A stretch of 64,000 bases of DNA from Xylocopa sonorina (GCF_050948175.1 NC_135200.1:9787001-9851000); one strand, 5' to 3'; counted from the stretch's first letter, positions 27,801-42,800 are shown. Translations and numbers: made by a program. The notes: a model not told the origin generated them from the sequence alone.

Positions 27801-30800
27801 AGCAGCGATGGAGAAAAATTTCGAAGCTCGAGTCGATCGTAAAAGAGACACATATTCCTCTTCGTACTCGACACGCGATACTTAGGATTCGACACCAGCG
27901 TCAAACGCGATCGACCAATTGAATCAGCCTCTCTTTCTCTCCCTCCGTGTACTCTGCGTCGAAAAAAAAAAAGGTAAAGCGAAAATAAACCACGCAACCC
28001 TCCGCGCTCGACGCTTTTCACTCGGTTCCGTCGAAGAGAAAAGCGATCGAACGCGTCCACCGCGGCTAATCGCTCGTCAGCCGTATCTCCGGCCAATCAC
28101 CGACCGTCCATTTCTCCTTTCCCAAACAATCCGCGCAGTTTTAACTACTCCCGCCTTTCCCTCTCGTCGATGTTATTTCGAAATAAAATGTTTTTTCAAA
28201 GCGATCCGTTACCAGATTTGTTTCGCGTTCGTTACCATGCAGATTCCATTTTTCTACTTCGAACTTGAGGAATTTCATTTCGTTCGCTCGTGCAAACTCG
28301 AGATCGCTTTATTTTCGATCGATATTTTTCGAGAGAACGCTGGCTATTTTTGTTGCCACTTGCACGACGAAAGTCGATCGTCGACACGTTGGAGAACCGC
28401 GAGAAAAGGTCGGGAAGAAGAATTTTAGACAGCTTTCATCGACCGCGAAGAGTCAGAGAAGCTTTCGACGCGTTATTTAGGAATCGTAGCGGAGAGTCGA
28501 GGATTTAATCGCGTTTGCGGGTCCATCGCGATTTCCCGGCTCGCTTTTCACCTGGCCGCGACGATCGAGTGCCATCGAAACACTTTTCACCGCGTCGATA
28601 TCAGAGGCAAAATCGACAGGAAGAAACGAAAAATCCACAACGATCGTAGCTTTTCTCTCGACGGCTGTGTCTCGATAAGCGCGATCGTTTGTCCGATGAA
28701 CGACGATTAGCTAGCGATGAGCCAGACGTGCGAAGTGGTCTTTTGAATACGACCAATCGACACTATTGCAACGCTCCGTCGAAATTCCTACTATTCTGAC
28801 CGCGATTCTAACTATTTTCTTGTTTCGAAAATTTGGTACACGTGTTGTTAACGAGATGAATCTCTTTACTGAAAATTTGGCATTCTGAAAATTAATTCTT
28901 ACTTTCCAGATAGCAATTAACTAAATCAAAGTGGACAAAAATGAACCTGAAGGTTTGAAGAACTAAAACATAAAAACTTATCGAAATTTCCAATAATTTA
29001 TAATAAAACGTTAAAGTTTCCAATGTTATCAAACTCCGCAAACAACGCAACGTCTCAAGTGGTATCCAATCTTTTGTCTCGTGGCAAACGTTTAAATCCG
29101 TACGAACCAGCGCGATCGTTTAACAGCGCGGCCAATTATCGCGTTCGATCGCCGCCTTTGAGATCACCGTGTCATTATCGATGGTAAAAGGGCGTGCTTA
29201 TCGATGCTGATGATCGAGTTTGCTTAACGTGGGTTAATAAAGCGATTCGCGGCCAATCATCCCCTGGATGGTAACGCCCACGCAACAAATCGTCGTAGTA
29301 ATGGTAACGAGCGAGAGGCAGTAACGATGATCGATCGATCCGATCGACGAAACCGCGAACGCTTTCGATCCTTTCGCGAAAGGTTACGTTTTCCCCCCCT
29401 CTCTCTCTCTCTCTCTCTCTTTTTCCTCTGTCGTTGGTCCTCGAGGAAAGTTCGGTTAATGGTTTGTCCAACGATTTTATCTCTCGCCGCAAAAGATCCC
29501 ATTGTTCCACTCGATGTAACGAATGGCACTTTCGGCTGGATCGCGTTTGCGATAGACAGTGTTTAATGGACGACACGTGTCGCGCGATACGAGGAATTCT
29601 TCGGCTGGTTGACGAAGCGGTTCGCCAGCGAGATTGGGCGAGTCTGTTTCAATCGAGGGACTTGACATTAAGGCGTCGTAGGCTGTCGATGAAATACTTC
29701 GCTCGAGCGTCGAGGGTAACTCTGGGCGAAAGTTTATCGCGATGCATTTTATTCAGAATAGTTTCGAAGCAATAAAAACAGACGTATCTTGTGATTAAAA
29801 AGAGAACTAGAATTTAGTATCCATTCGCAGCTCGTCGATAGAGACTCCGCGCGATTAATTAGCTACGCGTTCAGTTTCGCGATTTTAATTCGCAAAAGAC
29901 GCGCTGGAATTCCTTGGTCGTAAACAGCTCGCGACAGGAGGACGCATTAAAGCTGGATATTAAATGAAACATCGAGGAGGCGCAAGGATACGTCCCCGCG
30001 TTACTCTTAATAACAGCGTGGCCGGGTAGTTAATCGATTAAGTACGAACAGCCGCGGGTACCAACGCTCTCCAATTAGCATAGATTATCAATATTAACAG
30101 ACTGGACAAATATTTGCGTTATCCAGAGATCGCGCCGCGAAATAGCGCAATTATCTGGAGCAATAACACGACCACCCTCTTCCAGTGTCCCTGTTCCAAT
30201 TTTCCATCGCTCCACCCCCAACGATTCTTTGGACTCTGTCGATTTCGACGCGCGAAACTGTCGATCGAAACTCTCTGAGTTTAATAAGGGAACTGTGCGT
30301 AGAAAACGTGCGAGTTTCGCGAAATTTCCCGAATATTCGCCAACATCAAGAAGCAGAGAGGAAGTTTTTAGTTTCGTCGTGTATAAGGTGTGTTGCAAAG
30401 TTTTTAGTTTCGTAGTATGCGAGGCGCTGCGAAAAGTTCTCAGCTCGGACAGCAGGTTTCAGTTTGCTTTTATATCGTCTCGCGATAGCTTCTGATAAAA
30501 TTGTTTCGACAGAGGTTTCTTTGAAAATCCACCCAATGTTCCTTTATCGATCCGATGCGAAACCTCATTTATCTCATCGGATGATAGTATCAGGATTAAA
30601 AAAAATTAATAGCATTCGCAGCGGCTTCGACAAAGCGCACAGTCGCGAATTAAAGCCCAGTTGCTCTTTCAACCCCACCCGACCCTTTCACTGATTTCAC
30701 TCGAAACGAACGTATACCCTGCAGTCCCAATTCTGTTCGCAGGCCTTTGATTCCGTAACCTTCAATCGCCATTCACCCCTTCGTTGCTGTTTTTTTTCTT

Positions 30801-33800
30801 TCTTTCAGCCGCTGGTCTCTATCCAGCTGCTCCAGCCGTGTTTCGATTTTCACCCTAACTGAGAGCACCTCGACAGATAAAACCCGACAGAACCGCAATA
30901 TTTTTGCGCTCTCGCCATATTTCGCCTCCGTTTTTTCCTTTTTCTTTCGTTCTTTTTCTCTCTAAATTCTTTTTATCCTTGCCCGCTCGCGAAAGGGTCG
31001 ATTCGACCCTCGAACCATTCTCAGCCACCGCGGCTCGCGCGTTTCCCGCTATTAATTTCCATCCGGTTATCGCGCGAAATGATCGGCAGGCCTTTTGATC
31101 AACGATTTCCCACGGTCCCTGCTACGAAAGATGGCTGATTCCACCGCGTAACTTCTGGCTCGTTACCTTTGATCTTACGTTAAAAAGACACGGCGGTTTA
31201 CACGGCACGCCTTCAAACGCGAAACACACCGCGGATACTTTTCTTCCGCGCTTTTCGTCCCGCGTCTTTGACAAGAGTAAATTTAAATAGTCGCAGCTCG
31301 CGTCGGTGTTTCGCGTTCCCTCGTTTCAGTTCTTCTTGTCATACGATTTTGAACTACACTCTCGCGCTTTTTTATCGTTTTTCGACACGTAGAACGAAAA
31401 TTCTTTAGATATTAGCTCGTTAGAGTGTGCGACTTCTTCTTAACCCTTGCGCTCGACTTTTTTCAGCGGATGACGCTGCAACTCGAGACGATTTCGCTAG
31501 TAAATGAATTTATAGAAAAATTAGCATACGGAAGTGTTATATTTTGATATATCATCTATGTTTATAACTTGAAAAACATAATTACCGGAGTTTAAGTTCT
31601 GTAGTTGCTTTTTGACACTTACCAAAGTACTCTGAATTGTCAGAATCTTCTGGGTCATCGCTACTTCCGGATTCACTCGTGTCTATTACTCGAATTCTTC
31701 TATACTTCGTACGCGATACTACATCACGCGAATATGCGTACAATTGAAAACCAAACACGCGTTAGAACTTTCGAAACGAGTAGTGGAACACTTGGCGATG
31801 CGTGTGCTTGCTACGATCGTCGAAACTGTACTGAAGCTAGACACATCGTATTCAAGACTAATCGTAGAGAAATTTCACGTCACAATGTCACTTTCCAACG
31901 AAAAACATAAACAGCCTAAGGGACCTATTCCCAGAACCAATACATCGCTTCTATCAACTGGAGATAACGAAATTCAGCGTAAATACAGTCGCTCGAGTCA
32001 TCGCACGCGAAGCATCGTAGCGAGTGAGAGTCGCCATTCGACCACAAAGGTTAATAATCCACCAATTTACTTAATCACCACGTATCACAATTCATTATCC
32101 GCGTAATGGAATAAACTAACGTTTTCACAAAATAGCTTCAGTGAAACTCGAGCCACCGTATCCTGGCCAAAGATCGCCAAGAGTGAGAAAGCTCGAACCC
32201 TCTGAAAGATGCAGCAGAAAACCGCCCTCCTGTTCGAAGGTTCCACGCGTACATTCGAAACTTCTTCTCAACGTCTGAACTGTCGTTACATCCGAGCCTG
32301 CCTTTGACGCAACTTCGCGCAACTTTAAACGAACTCCTTAAAAACGGGGGTTGAGCGAGGCTTCGCCCTTTCTCTCGAGGAGTCAGAAGGAGTTAGAAGA
32401 GGGGGCTGGTGGAGTTCGAAGCGTGATCGATTCGAGAAAGGGCAACGTTTCGCGTATTAATCGGAAACGAGGCGAGGTCGAAGGTTTTTCGAGCACGGGA
32501 TTAACGAGACGTCCGAGCTGGAGTGGGCGCTTTGAGCGGTGCTCCGCGTGCTCGAACGCGACCCCTTTGACGCGCTGACCTTTTCAACGGCGACGTGCCC
32601 CCGCGGGGGCGGATCCTTTAACTGGGAACCGCCGCTGAATTGCTACCGTTTCGCGCGATTTCCTTTTACCCGCTCGCAGCTCTCTCTCTCTCTGTCTCTC
32701 TAGAAATTTGCCACACGCTGAACCAAAACGGAAGTCTGCGTTTCCATTAGCCCGATCCTAAGAGCTCGAAGGGTCGCTCGCGAATTACCACCATCGGGAA
32801 TTATTACACCCTTTGCGCGGGAAAGTTGTCTCTAAAATATCAACGCTGTAACTGCTAACACTCCTACTCTAAAATAATAGAATTTAATTAATTATACTAC
32901 GATCCTTGCGCAAGTATTCGTGCGAGAATTGAAAATTTCTTCGAGGAAGAAAACTTGTAACTCGGCTAGAGAGAATGAGGTAGAATAAAAATCAGTTGGA
33001 ACAATTGGAAACTCGCGAGAGTTACGCGAAAGAGAACCAGTCAGAGTCTAATTTACATTCGCGAGGAGGGAAAGAGAACCGCTAACCACTTCCCGGACCG
33101 TAGCCTCGTCAATCAGCCGGTACCGCGGATTTCCACTTCCGCGTCGCGTGCGTGCGATTTCCTTTCCACGGAGGGAAGCGTTTCGTGGAAGAGTTCGGCG
33201 CTGGATCGCCGGATCGATGCGTGTCCGCCTCCTGGTAGGCACGTCGACCGGTTCTCTCGGACAAAGCAACTTGCCCCTAGCGTCCTCCGCCGCGAAGGGA
33301 GCCGAGCATCCTGCCGTTTCGCCTGTCCTCCTCTCGCTGCGTCTTCTACGCGCGGCCATACCGGTCCGGGGAGGAAGAAGAACCTCGGAACAGTTCGGAT
33401 TCTTCGTCCAACGCAGCCGTGAACATTTTTTCGAGCCCTATTCGGGACGATTTCGATTTCTCTCAGTCGATTTTTAATTTTAACCCTCTCATCATCCACG
33501 TTAAACTTCTTCTGCAAACTTTTTGTTACATCAGAGTTGCCATTTTTGTGTTTAATTGAAAGACAACAAAGTGATGCTCGCACGATTGAAGTAATAATTT
33601 ATATATCCTTAAAAATGGAGTTTGCTCTGTTCGCGAAACGAGGATCCATGCGACAGGGATGAGTCTGGTCTCCGCTCTGGCCGCGAGCGCAGGGTAACAA
33701 AGAAGAAGAGAAAGAAGCAGAGGAAGGAGGAGGCAAGTTAAGGACGATGATGAAAACCGTGAACATTTTTCGTGCCCTGTTCAGGACGATTTCGATTTCT

Positions 33801-36800
33801 CTCAGTCGATTTTTAATTTTAACCCTCTCCTCATCCATATCAAAGTTCTTCAGCAAACATTTTGTTAGATAACAGTTGCTGTTCTGGGTTATAATCGAAG
33901 AACAACTAAAGTAATAATTTATACATCCTTAAAAATGGAGTTTGCTCTGTTCGCGAAACGAGGATCCATGCGACGGGGATGAGTCTGGTCTCAGCTCTGG
34001 CCGCGAGCGCAGGGTAACAAAGAAGAGGAGAAAGAAGCAGAAGAAGAAGGAGGAGACGGCGGAGGAGGAGGCAAGTTAAGGACGATGATGAAGGCTTAGA
34101 GCGCGAGGTGTTCGAGCAAGGCCAATCCGGCCCGTCCGACCGGTCAACCGAGTTCGAACTCGGCTGGCAAACAACCACGAGAACCCGACGAGTCCCGGGA
34201 TTCTTCTGCGCCCGCCGATTCCTGTTGTCCCGTCCGAGGAGGAAAAAATACCGATCTGCACGAGGCACGCAAATTCTGCGTCCCGCGGCTCCTTCGTTCG
34301 AGGGACCATCGATCCTGCGTCAGGACCAGGATCGAGGATTCCGCTGTTTGCAGTAGTTTCGTTGGTCGAGAGCTGCTGGCGCGAGTCTTTGAACGATTCT
34401 AGAAAGATGGATGATCTTGCTTTCGTTCTTGTTACGTCTTTCTAAGAATGTGATTCTCTTTAGTTTCTTCTTCTGGCAATTTTTGAGTTTTCAGAAGTTT
34501 TTCTGACAAATGATTGTTCTATTGAACTCCAGCATTGGTTCAGAAGTACAGAAACGCGTGTGGATACAGTAGCTTTATGCTTGTATGAAAACAAGAGATA
34601 CGAAATGAACGTATTGTTAGACGCACAGTGGTCTACTATAAGAACAAGATATCACTGTTCATTGAAATAGAAAAGCGATTGGAATAACGTGTGATTCATC
34701 AAACAGGCTACACGATAAAATCTGAAAACTAGAACGATCGAGAATCAAGCCATGTCTTTACCAAATCAACGATTAAAAAGGTCAAGTCTTATTAATAAAG
34801 TCGAACTAAAAAATGTATGAACTACGATCTATTCGTACACGTGCGACAAAATCTCGAGGGAATATTAAAATAGAAAACAAAAAAATGGCAGCTCCATCAG
34901 TCGCAGTGGAAAGACCTAAAGCGTTCGTTGAAAGATGCGCCACCAATCGAGGTACGCAAATAGAACGTGTGCAAGAGTCGTAGTCGGAATAAAACTAAAA
35001 AAAAAAGAGAAAAACGGAACGTCGAATCGCGTGGTCGGAACAGCGGGTGGGCCAGCGGTTTTTTAAATAACAGCAGAGAAATCTAGGCGGGAGGAACAAG
35101 CGACGGCGAAGCAAGCGAGGGGGTGTCTGCAGGGGTGAAACAAAGGACCGGCCTCTCGGCCCCGAAAACCGCGCGCGAGCGATCGATACGCGCCGCGATA
35201 CTCGATATATTGCGGAGAAGCTGCCTGGAGAGGAAGTTGCAATCGATGCTTCCGGTTCGTGCCGCGTAAACGTCGCGAGCGCCGTTCTTCCTGTTGGATC
35301 GAACCCTGGCGAACGTCGACGCGCTCTCGTCTCGTTTCCACGATTAATTTCACTGCCCCAAAAGGCGAGCTGAATTTTATTTCATCGCCAGACACGGTTC
35401 TTCGATTCGATTTTGTAACTGCGAATTAAATAGTCTAACGAGAGTCCAGATAATTAATTATTTTTGTAACATCGAACAGAAATTTTGTTACAGTCTACTA
35501 CGTTTTCATTTCCGTCTGAAAGCCACGGTTCTCGAAGCGCACCCTCTTCCCACCCCTCTCAGCAGCGTCGTTAGCAGCCGCGAAATTTATTCAGAGTCCC
35601 CGTATTTTCTTTTCTCATTTCCTCGTTCGACGTCGCGGCGGTGCGGTTGTTGCGAGATCCACCCTCTCGCCACCCCGTGGCAACCGCGGAGCAGAGAAAT
35701 CTCAACGACGACGACGACGGGACTTTAACGAGGATTTTAATCGACGAACGACACCAGCCACGATTCGCGACCCTTAAAAATTTCGAGCCTACGTTCCTCG
35801 ATTATCGCCACCACCATGTGGATTCTTAATACGCATCCGCTGAAACCCTGCATTCTCGTTGCGATCCGATCGTGCGGACGCTTTGGGAGGAAATAAAGGG
35901 GTGTCGCGAGTGAGACTTCGATTGTGCGAGGGAACGGAGATACGAAGGCGCTTTGAAGGCACTTGTGTAGAAACTACCTTTGCACACGATTGAAGAATTC
36001 TAATAGAACCCAGTGTATGTTAAATATAAAGATGCAGGGACGTTTTATTAGAATTACAATTTCAAGAAACACGATGCAAACGAAAATACGAATAACTCAT
36101 CTAATTTCAATAAATCTGGAAGGTGTACGTAAACGTTATTTTTAACGAAGAGGAGAGTTAACGATCGTCGATTGGGTCTCCCAAATTCGGCCGCAGAATC
36201 GATCCAGCCTGACGGTATTTATACACGCTCGTCGCGCAGCAAAGTTCAAGGGATCGAGGAGAAGCCGGGGACACGTTCGACGCGCGCCTTATTAAGCCAG
36301 AATTCCCAATCGACTTTCTTCTCGGACGGGCGTCGCGTGACGTCATTCGAGGCTTTATTAAGAAACGCCGTCTCCCACGGGATTCGCCGGCGGATCCTTA
36401 AAACGTGATCCGGGTGTCGTCGACTGGCCATGAATAATCGATACAGAGAGATAGAGAGAGAGAGAGAGAGAGCCCTTTCGCCCCCTCGTCGCGATCTCCT
36501 TTCGCGTCCCAACCCCTCTGAACGCGCTCTGGAAAACGCGGGGATACGAATTTCCGCGGATGGAATAAATTGACCCAGACATCGACGAATCGCAGAGCCT
36601 CGTGGCTGACCACTGTTGCGTTATTCATTTCAGCTAGGGAATAATAGATAAGACGTGCTTCTGTGGGAGACTGCAGCGCGAGATCCTCGCGGATGCTGTT
36701 TAATCATTGCGGAGAGAAATTTTAGAGGATGAATCTATGGAACGAAGCAACAAATTTGCGTTTCGATACGAAAAGTGGCTTTGAAAACACGCGAGAGGGT

Positions 36801-39800
36801 CGATAATAAATCCTATCGGCGACGAGAAGACGGTCGTCGTCTCGCCGACTCACGTCAGGGATTTTCGAAGTAGTTTTTCTCAAAAGCACACTCCCAACCT
36901 TCGACCTTCGTCTGTCTCCGTGAAAACAGACGAAACAGATGGAAACAGATTCTTTTGCGCAGATTCGTAACATTGCGCAAAAGTAACAACGGAGTATCGA
37001 TAAAGATAGCGAGAAACGAGGCAACGAGCAAAAGCGATTCATCACAGATTACATTGGAAAGCAGAGAGCACCGAGGTGGGCATCCGGTCGTTTCATTCGC
37101 GCATAATACGCTCCTCTGCTCTGCTCGTTTTACCTTTCGAGCTGATTCACTCGCGATGAAAAAGAGAGACGGATCACCGGGGCAATTTCGACGGGACGTG
37201 TCGATCGGCGAAAAATGACCCGGACTGGCGACAGGGGTGGATCGAAATTTCGCGAATAAAATTTCGCGGTTTCAGAGCGACAGGACATCGCGCGTGACGA
37301 TTAAATCGTTGTATAGCTGATCAAATCTGATCGATCCCTTTTATTTTCTCTCGAGACGCATCAAAAAACATAACTTTCCAACCCTGTGTCTCACATAGTT
37401 CTCAATCATTCCTCTCCACATTTTACACATCAATTTTCATACCTTTCTATTCAATCTTTCCGATGCTAAACCTAACTACGCGACATAAGAACGACTAATA
37501 CTTCTCAGCGATACGAAATCTACTCAAGAGAGAAGCAAAGGCGAGTAAAACCTTTCTATTCAATCTTCTCGATACTAAACTTAACTACGCGATATAAGAA
37601 CGACTAACGCTTCCCAGCGATACGAAATCTACTCAAGAGAGAAGCAAAGGCGAGCAAAACCCAAAGATTTAGTAGTAGCGCGTAAGCGGCGCAAAAAAGA
37701 GTGAGAATCGGCGGTCACGATGGTCGACGAGGGCGGAAGGAGACGCGGTCCGGAAGGCTCGAGGGTGCAGTCGCTCGTTACTGGAGCTAAGCACGCGAGC
37801 ACGCGTATCGGTCTGCGTGCGCGACTATCGACGATCGCGTAATAAGCCGACGAGAACTGGGCCCTGGTACACGGACACAACGGCCCTTCGCCGCTTAATG
37901 AGTGCTTTAATGAACGCGCACCACGTATTGCCGATGTCCGCGATCAATTAATAGACTGCTAACGGTTATCGCGAATTCACCAACCGATCCGAATATTCAC
38001 GTTCGCGGCAGCAGGGTTGCGGATCGTCTTCTGCTGGTGTAATCGGGGTTGCTCACGCGATTCGCACCTACCCTTTTCGATGGGTTTGCAGGGAATTTTG
38101 GTGACTCAGTTTTTCTGCCAACGATCGTTGGAAGATCGTAGAATTTTCTTACAGCAAAGAATCGCTCTTTGCGCACTGTGTTTTTATTTTTTGTTTATTT
38201 TGTGTGGCTGAAGCACGAAATGGAGAAAGAAAAATGGCTTCTTGAATAGTGGGTGCTGAAGAGGCAGAAAGAATTACAAGATTTACATTAAAGAATCTCT
38301 GCGGTGCATGAAGTTTAAATTAAAGAACGAAAAATAAAGAAACGTTGAAGCAGTACCTTCTTCAAAGTAAAAAGCGAAGTTGTACGAAAAATGCTACCCC
38401 TAAGGCGACGTTTTACGTTGCCAAGAAATTAGCAACTTCCCTTAACTTTTAAATCTAACTCCATACTATAAAGCTAGGACAATGTAATAGGAAGATGCAT
38501 CGATTAAACGAATTTCGTTACCCTCCAGAACTGTTCCTCGATAGTAAACGAACGAACCATCCCTAAGAAACCGTGCAACCACGAAGAAGCAAGCGTTACG
38601 TGGCAAATACGAGCAAAAGTAAACGGTGACAAGCAGAGAGGAGTATTTAACAAACACACGATCGTCTTGACGCAATAATTAACCGTAGAACCGGCGCACG
38701 CGCGCGAGAGCCTCGTACCTTACCGCGGCCAGGTAAGAGGAAGACAAAAAGCCTGATTCCGTGGAAATGGAAACCGGTTCGAGGTATCCCATGGGGGATA
38801 CGCGTTGCTCGGATGAGAAAAAGGGGGAGAAACGAGAGGGGCGCGTGAAAATAATAGCAGCGAGGGTGGCGTCGGATACGCGCGACGCGTGGGCCCCGCC
38901 AGGGCGAAATCGAAGCGCGGGGAACCGTGAAACGCGGATGGTTGCGCGGTTCCGAGCGGAAACAGGCCTTTCGACGGCCACCTGCGCGCGCACTTACGCG
39001 CAGCTCGCTAATCCGCGATCAGAAGTGCGCGACGAGGCGTCTCGTCTTTCGCAATCGTCGGTTCTGCTCGATTCCGCCGCGTGGGAACCAGCGGGGCCAC
39101 CCACGCGAGCCGCCCTCACCTTTTTTCACCTTCTTCGCGCTCAGACGATTTTTTCCACTTTTCATTTCACGATTCGGTAGATTCGTTGAGAATTGGTTCA
39201 GAGTCAGCGTGCGAGTAGCGCGAGAGAAGCGCTGAAAGTTAATTCAGTGGAACTATATCGACGCAGGTGAATTACTGGTTACAGAAATACGAGCGTCGAG
39301 TCGAATTATTAATGGTCTCTCGGCTAAGCGAATCAAAAGATCGATCGCGATAAAACATCGAACGTAGCTAATTGTCAGACCGCTGGCGGTGAATTAATAA
39401 TAATCGGGGGAAAAATTGTCCGCGGTAGCGAATGAAATTTTGCAAGTATTCTTCGGGAACCCGCGAGCGCGGAATAACGCGATAATTAATAGCTTAGCCG
39501 GGATGAAAATTGCTGAAAATCGCAATCGGGGATGTTCGAACGGGGACACAATGCGACGCGTCTCTATGAAATTGCGTGAAAATCGATATCAATTAAAATT
39601 GCACGCGGTCGAAACTGCCGCGGTGTGTTTAATGCAACGCCTCAGACGCAACGTTACTAATTAATTACCGTTATTGATTAACCAAATTCCATGAACCGTT
39701 CCCCTGGTCGAATTCTATTAAAGTTGAACGCGAAACAGGCCATTCACGAATGCGAACGCTCGTCGAATGCTCGTCGCGAGATCGCGAAACAACACGATCG

Positions 39801-42800
39801 TTCTGTCGAGGCAACCCTTCTCCGACTTTCCCTTCTTCTTACCGCCGTAGATCATTCGAAAATCAAGCGACATCGAGGCACTCGTCGCGCGATATCGCGT
39901 AATCGATCAATCGTCTGAATCACGGCGACATTTAGACGTCGAGAAACAGAAACGTGAGCGGTCGTGGGCGCGCGGCGGAAACTCTTTTTTCCGCGCCGTA
40001 ACGTTTCTAGGTCGAAACGGCGCTTTTTCTTCTGCCCACCGACCATCGTTCCCTCGATGTTCGATCTTCTCTTTTTTTCTCTTTCCCTCTCTCACTCTCT
40101 CGCTTTTTCCACCCGCGGATACCTTCGATCTTCGCGACACGTGTGGGTGGCCAACCGATGACGCGACGTGATGCAACCGCGACGTAACGTAATTCCTTGG
40201 ATCAGCACGGAGATGGGTGGAGAGAAAAAGCTTGAGAAAGGGGAAAGGAATTCCGTGCGAATGGCGACAGTTGACCAACATTCTAATTTAATTTTTTGCA
40301 CTGTGGACGAAAAACATATATTAATGTTGGTATTTAATCGAACTTTCCATCGTCACCATAATCCTGCACATCGTTCGTTTTTAAAATCAACCTCGCAGGG
40401 TAAAACTAATCGTAACAGCTTCATCTCAGCGAGGTCGCAAGACAAATCGCGAGTATCCATAAAGTAACGGCGCGTCGGAAGAATCCACGGGCGCCATTTG
40501 CAACGCGCTGGTTCCCTCCGTGCAAATCCTTCGTGACTAATCGAACAGCATCGCGGAAAGGTGTCTGGTCCGGCTGGTTCCCACCGAATCGAACCGGTGG
40601 AGCGGTTACGAACGACTCCGGGCGGCGTCGAGGCATCTCACCCGGATGCCTGCCCCGGGGCGAGACGCGACACGGAACGGAGTGAAACGAAACTGGAAAG
40701 TCAAAGTTCCAGCGGAGCCTCGAGGCGGCCGCTCGAATCGGCTCCAGAGAGGCCAGACGCGGAACTCGTTCTCGTGGGCGTGCGATACGCGCGCTAATAC
40801 GCCAGACGCGCGCGATTTCCGTGTTCCAATTATAATATGTCTGCAGCCGCGAGGAGATCGCGCGCGTTTTCACTGGGTACTTCGCTCTCCTGCCTTTGGA
40901 AAATCGCCGCCTCTGACTTTGCTCAGCCTGGCGCGGGTTCGATACCGGGTCCGCGCTCGGCTATCGCACGGATTAGCCGACCGTTCGTCTTTTCCCTCTG
41001 TCATCATCGATCCCGGATTTATTTATAGAGAGAGGCTGTTTCGCGACGCGACGAGTTTCCGCGTGCGCTGGATTCTGGCTGAATTCACCCGAGGGAACTA
41101 TTTTCGCCGCGAACGTCGTTCCTCGTCGCGGGTGCCACGGGGATTTCTAGACGAGTTCTCGAGATGGATTGTTATTGTCGGAGCAGTTTTTCAAGCTACG
41201 ATGCTCTTGCTGGCTGATACTCGCGAGGATGATGTAATTGGTAGAAATCTACTTGAAATTTTATCTGAACTCACTTGCAGAGGCTATTTTGGTGGGTAAT
41301 ATTCCTCTCGATGATAGCAGGTTAATTGTTGCCTGTCAGAACCGTCAAAGACGATTTCACTCGTCTTCCAAATGTTCACTTTGAGGAATATGACAATTTT
41401 TAAGAATAGTTGGAGGTATTTAAAAATTCCAGTTGAGAATAAAGGAATTTTTTGAAGTTCTCTTGTATTGGCGAACGTAAAAATACCACCCGTACAGGGT
41501 GTTTGTTTTACCACCGTGTAGTTCCTAAACAATAACAAAAGACGAGCGAGACAAAGAGTGTATATACTAGCATCCCCGTAATCGATACCATTTCCCCCAA
41601 TAATACGGGCAGACGCAGTGAAACCTCCCCATGCGGGTTCTTCAAGAAGCTATCCTGTATCACCATCGACCCAAGAGTCTCCCATATCATCGGACCCCAG
41701 CCATAGGTGCACAAAACATTAAACCACCTTTTCAAGCCCTCCACGACCTAACAACCCCCAGCCGCATGAATAGACACTCGAAACTTTCCAAACACGATTC
41801 AGACCCTCGATATTGCCCTGGCCAAACCCTTGCCACATCTTCTGCTACGATCATACAGAATATCAAACTGAACTACTCTGCTACGATCTCCGAAATCTAA
41901 TCCGCGACAGTGTCAAATAGTATTCTTTGGTCTCTCGCGATACAACGAATCGTCCGTTCTCGACACTTCTTCGTGAGCAATTTGTAGTTTTCAATGTTGT
42001 TGAAGAATAAATCCTCAGATACAATTATACTTGAAACAGAATGAAATTGTACAGGAACGATGCGACAGAATAGACTTGTAGAAACAGTAGCGCGGAAAAA
42101 TTTGAGAAGAAGAATCTAAGAATCTTTATCCACGATTCATCCTCTAAAACCACCCTCATTTCCACCCAACCAAGCCACCATTCCCAATCTGACCTCCGCA
42201 GAACCGAATCCTCCCTCAACGAGAATCGATCCACCTATCGATCGCCTCTCTCTCTCTCTCTCGAGGAAGCTACATTATCAGTCGCGCGACAGTGTAAACG
42301 TAGTCGAGCAAGCACCAGAGGCAGGGCGATGCGTGGCGTTAGTTGGCCGTAGGGTGGTAATGGCGCGATATCGAGCTATCAATAGCCGATGCGGTGTGCG
42401 CATTAATAATCCACGATTGCCATCGAGCAACTCGAATTGCGGGGTCCGCTGCGCGTCCTCTCGGACCAAAGGGTCCGCGTCTGGACTGAAAACGGGGGTG
42501 GTCGCGGACTCACCCCCGCGCGGCTCGCCCGGTGAAAGTGAACTAATCGAGCGGGGTGCTTAATTAGGAATTAGGCGGCGGCTTCCAGGGGAATCGCGAC
42601 ACCCCAACTGCACTCGCGAGACAGAACCGTTGGAGCGAGGTTGCTGGGCGGTTTCGTTCGAGGGGGTGGTGGTTGGGACGATGGGTGTTCCGGGGTGGAA
42701 TTGCTATTTCGATTAACAGAGGACAACCTTGCGGTTGGAGATGGATTCGCGGTGGAATAAATCAATGATTTCTGAAGGATTTTAGGAAGCTTTTAGTTGG

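Noticed and set aside
31744..32106. 120-codon plus-strand frame
   Set aside because: It lies in the antisense of the piggyBac-like element and is explained by it.
33113..33856. Two minus-strand frames sharing a KIKNRLREIEIVxNRARK segment
   Set aside because: The shared peptide is due to the tandem duplication at 33417-34097, not to a protein repeat.
40920..40960. GGGTTCGATACC resembling a tRNA T-loop (B box)
   Set aside because: The stem does not pair properly. No A box, anticodon arm or acceptor stem could be found at the right distance.
40646..41299. 217-codon plus-strand open frame
   Set aside because: Arg-rich translation of CpG-dense intronic sequence. It has no recognisable motif and no supporting splice or start context.
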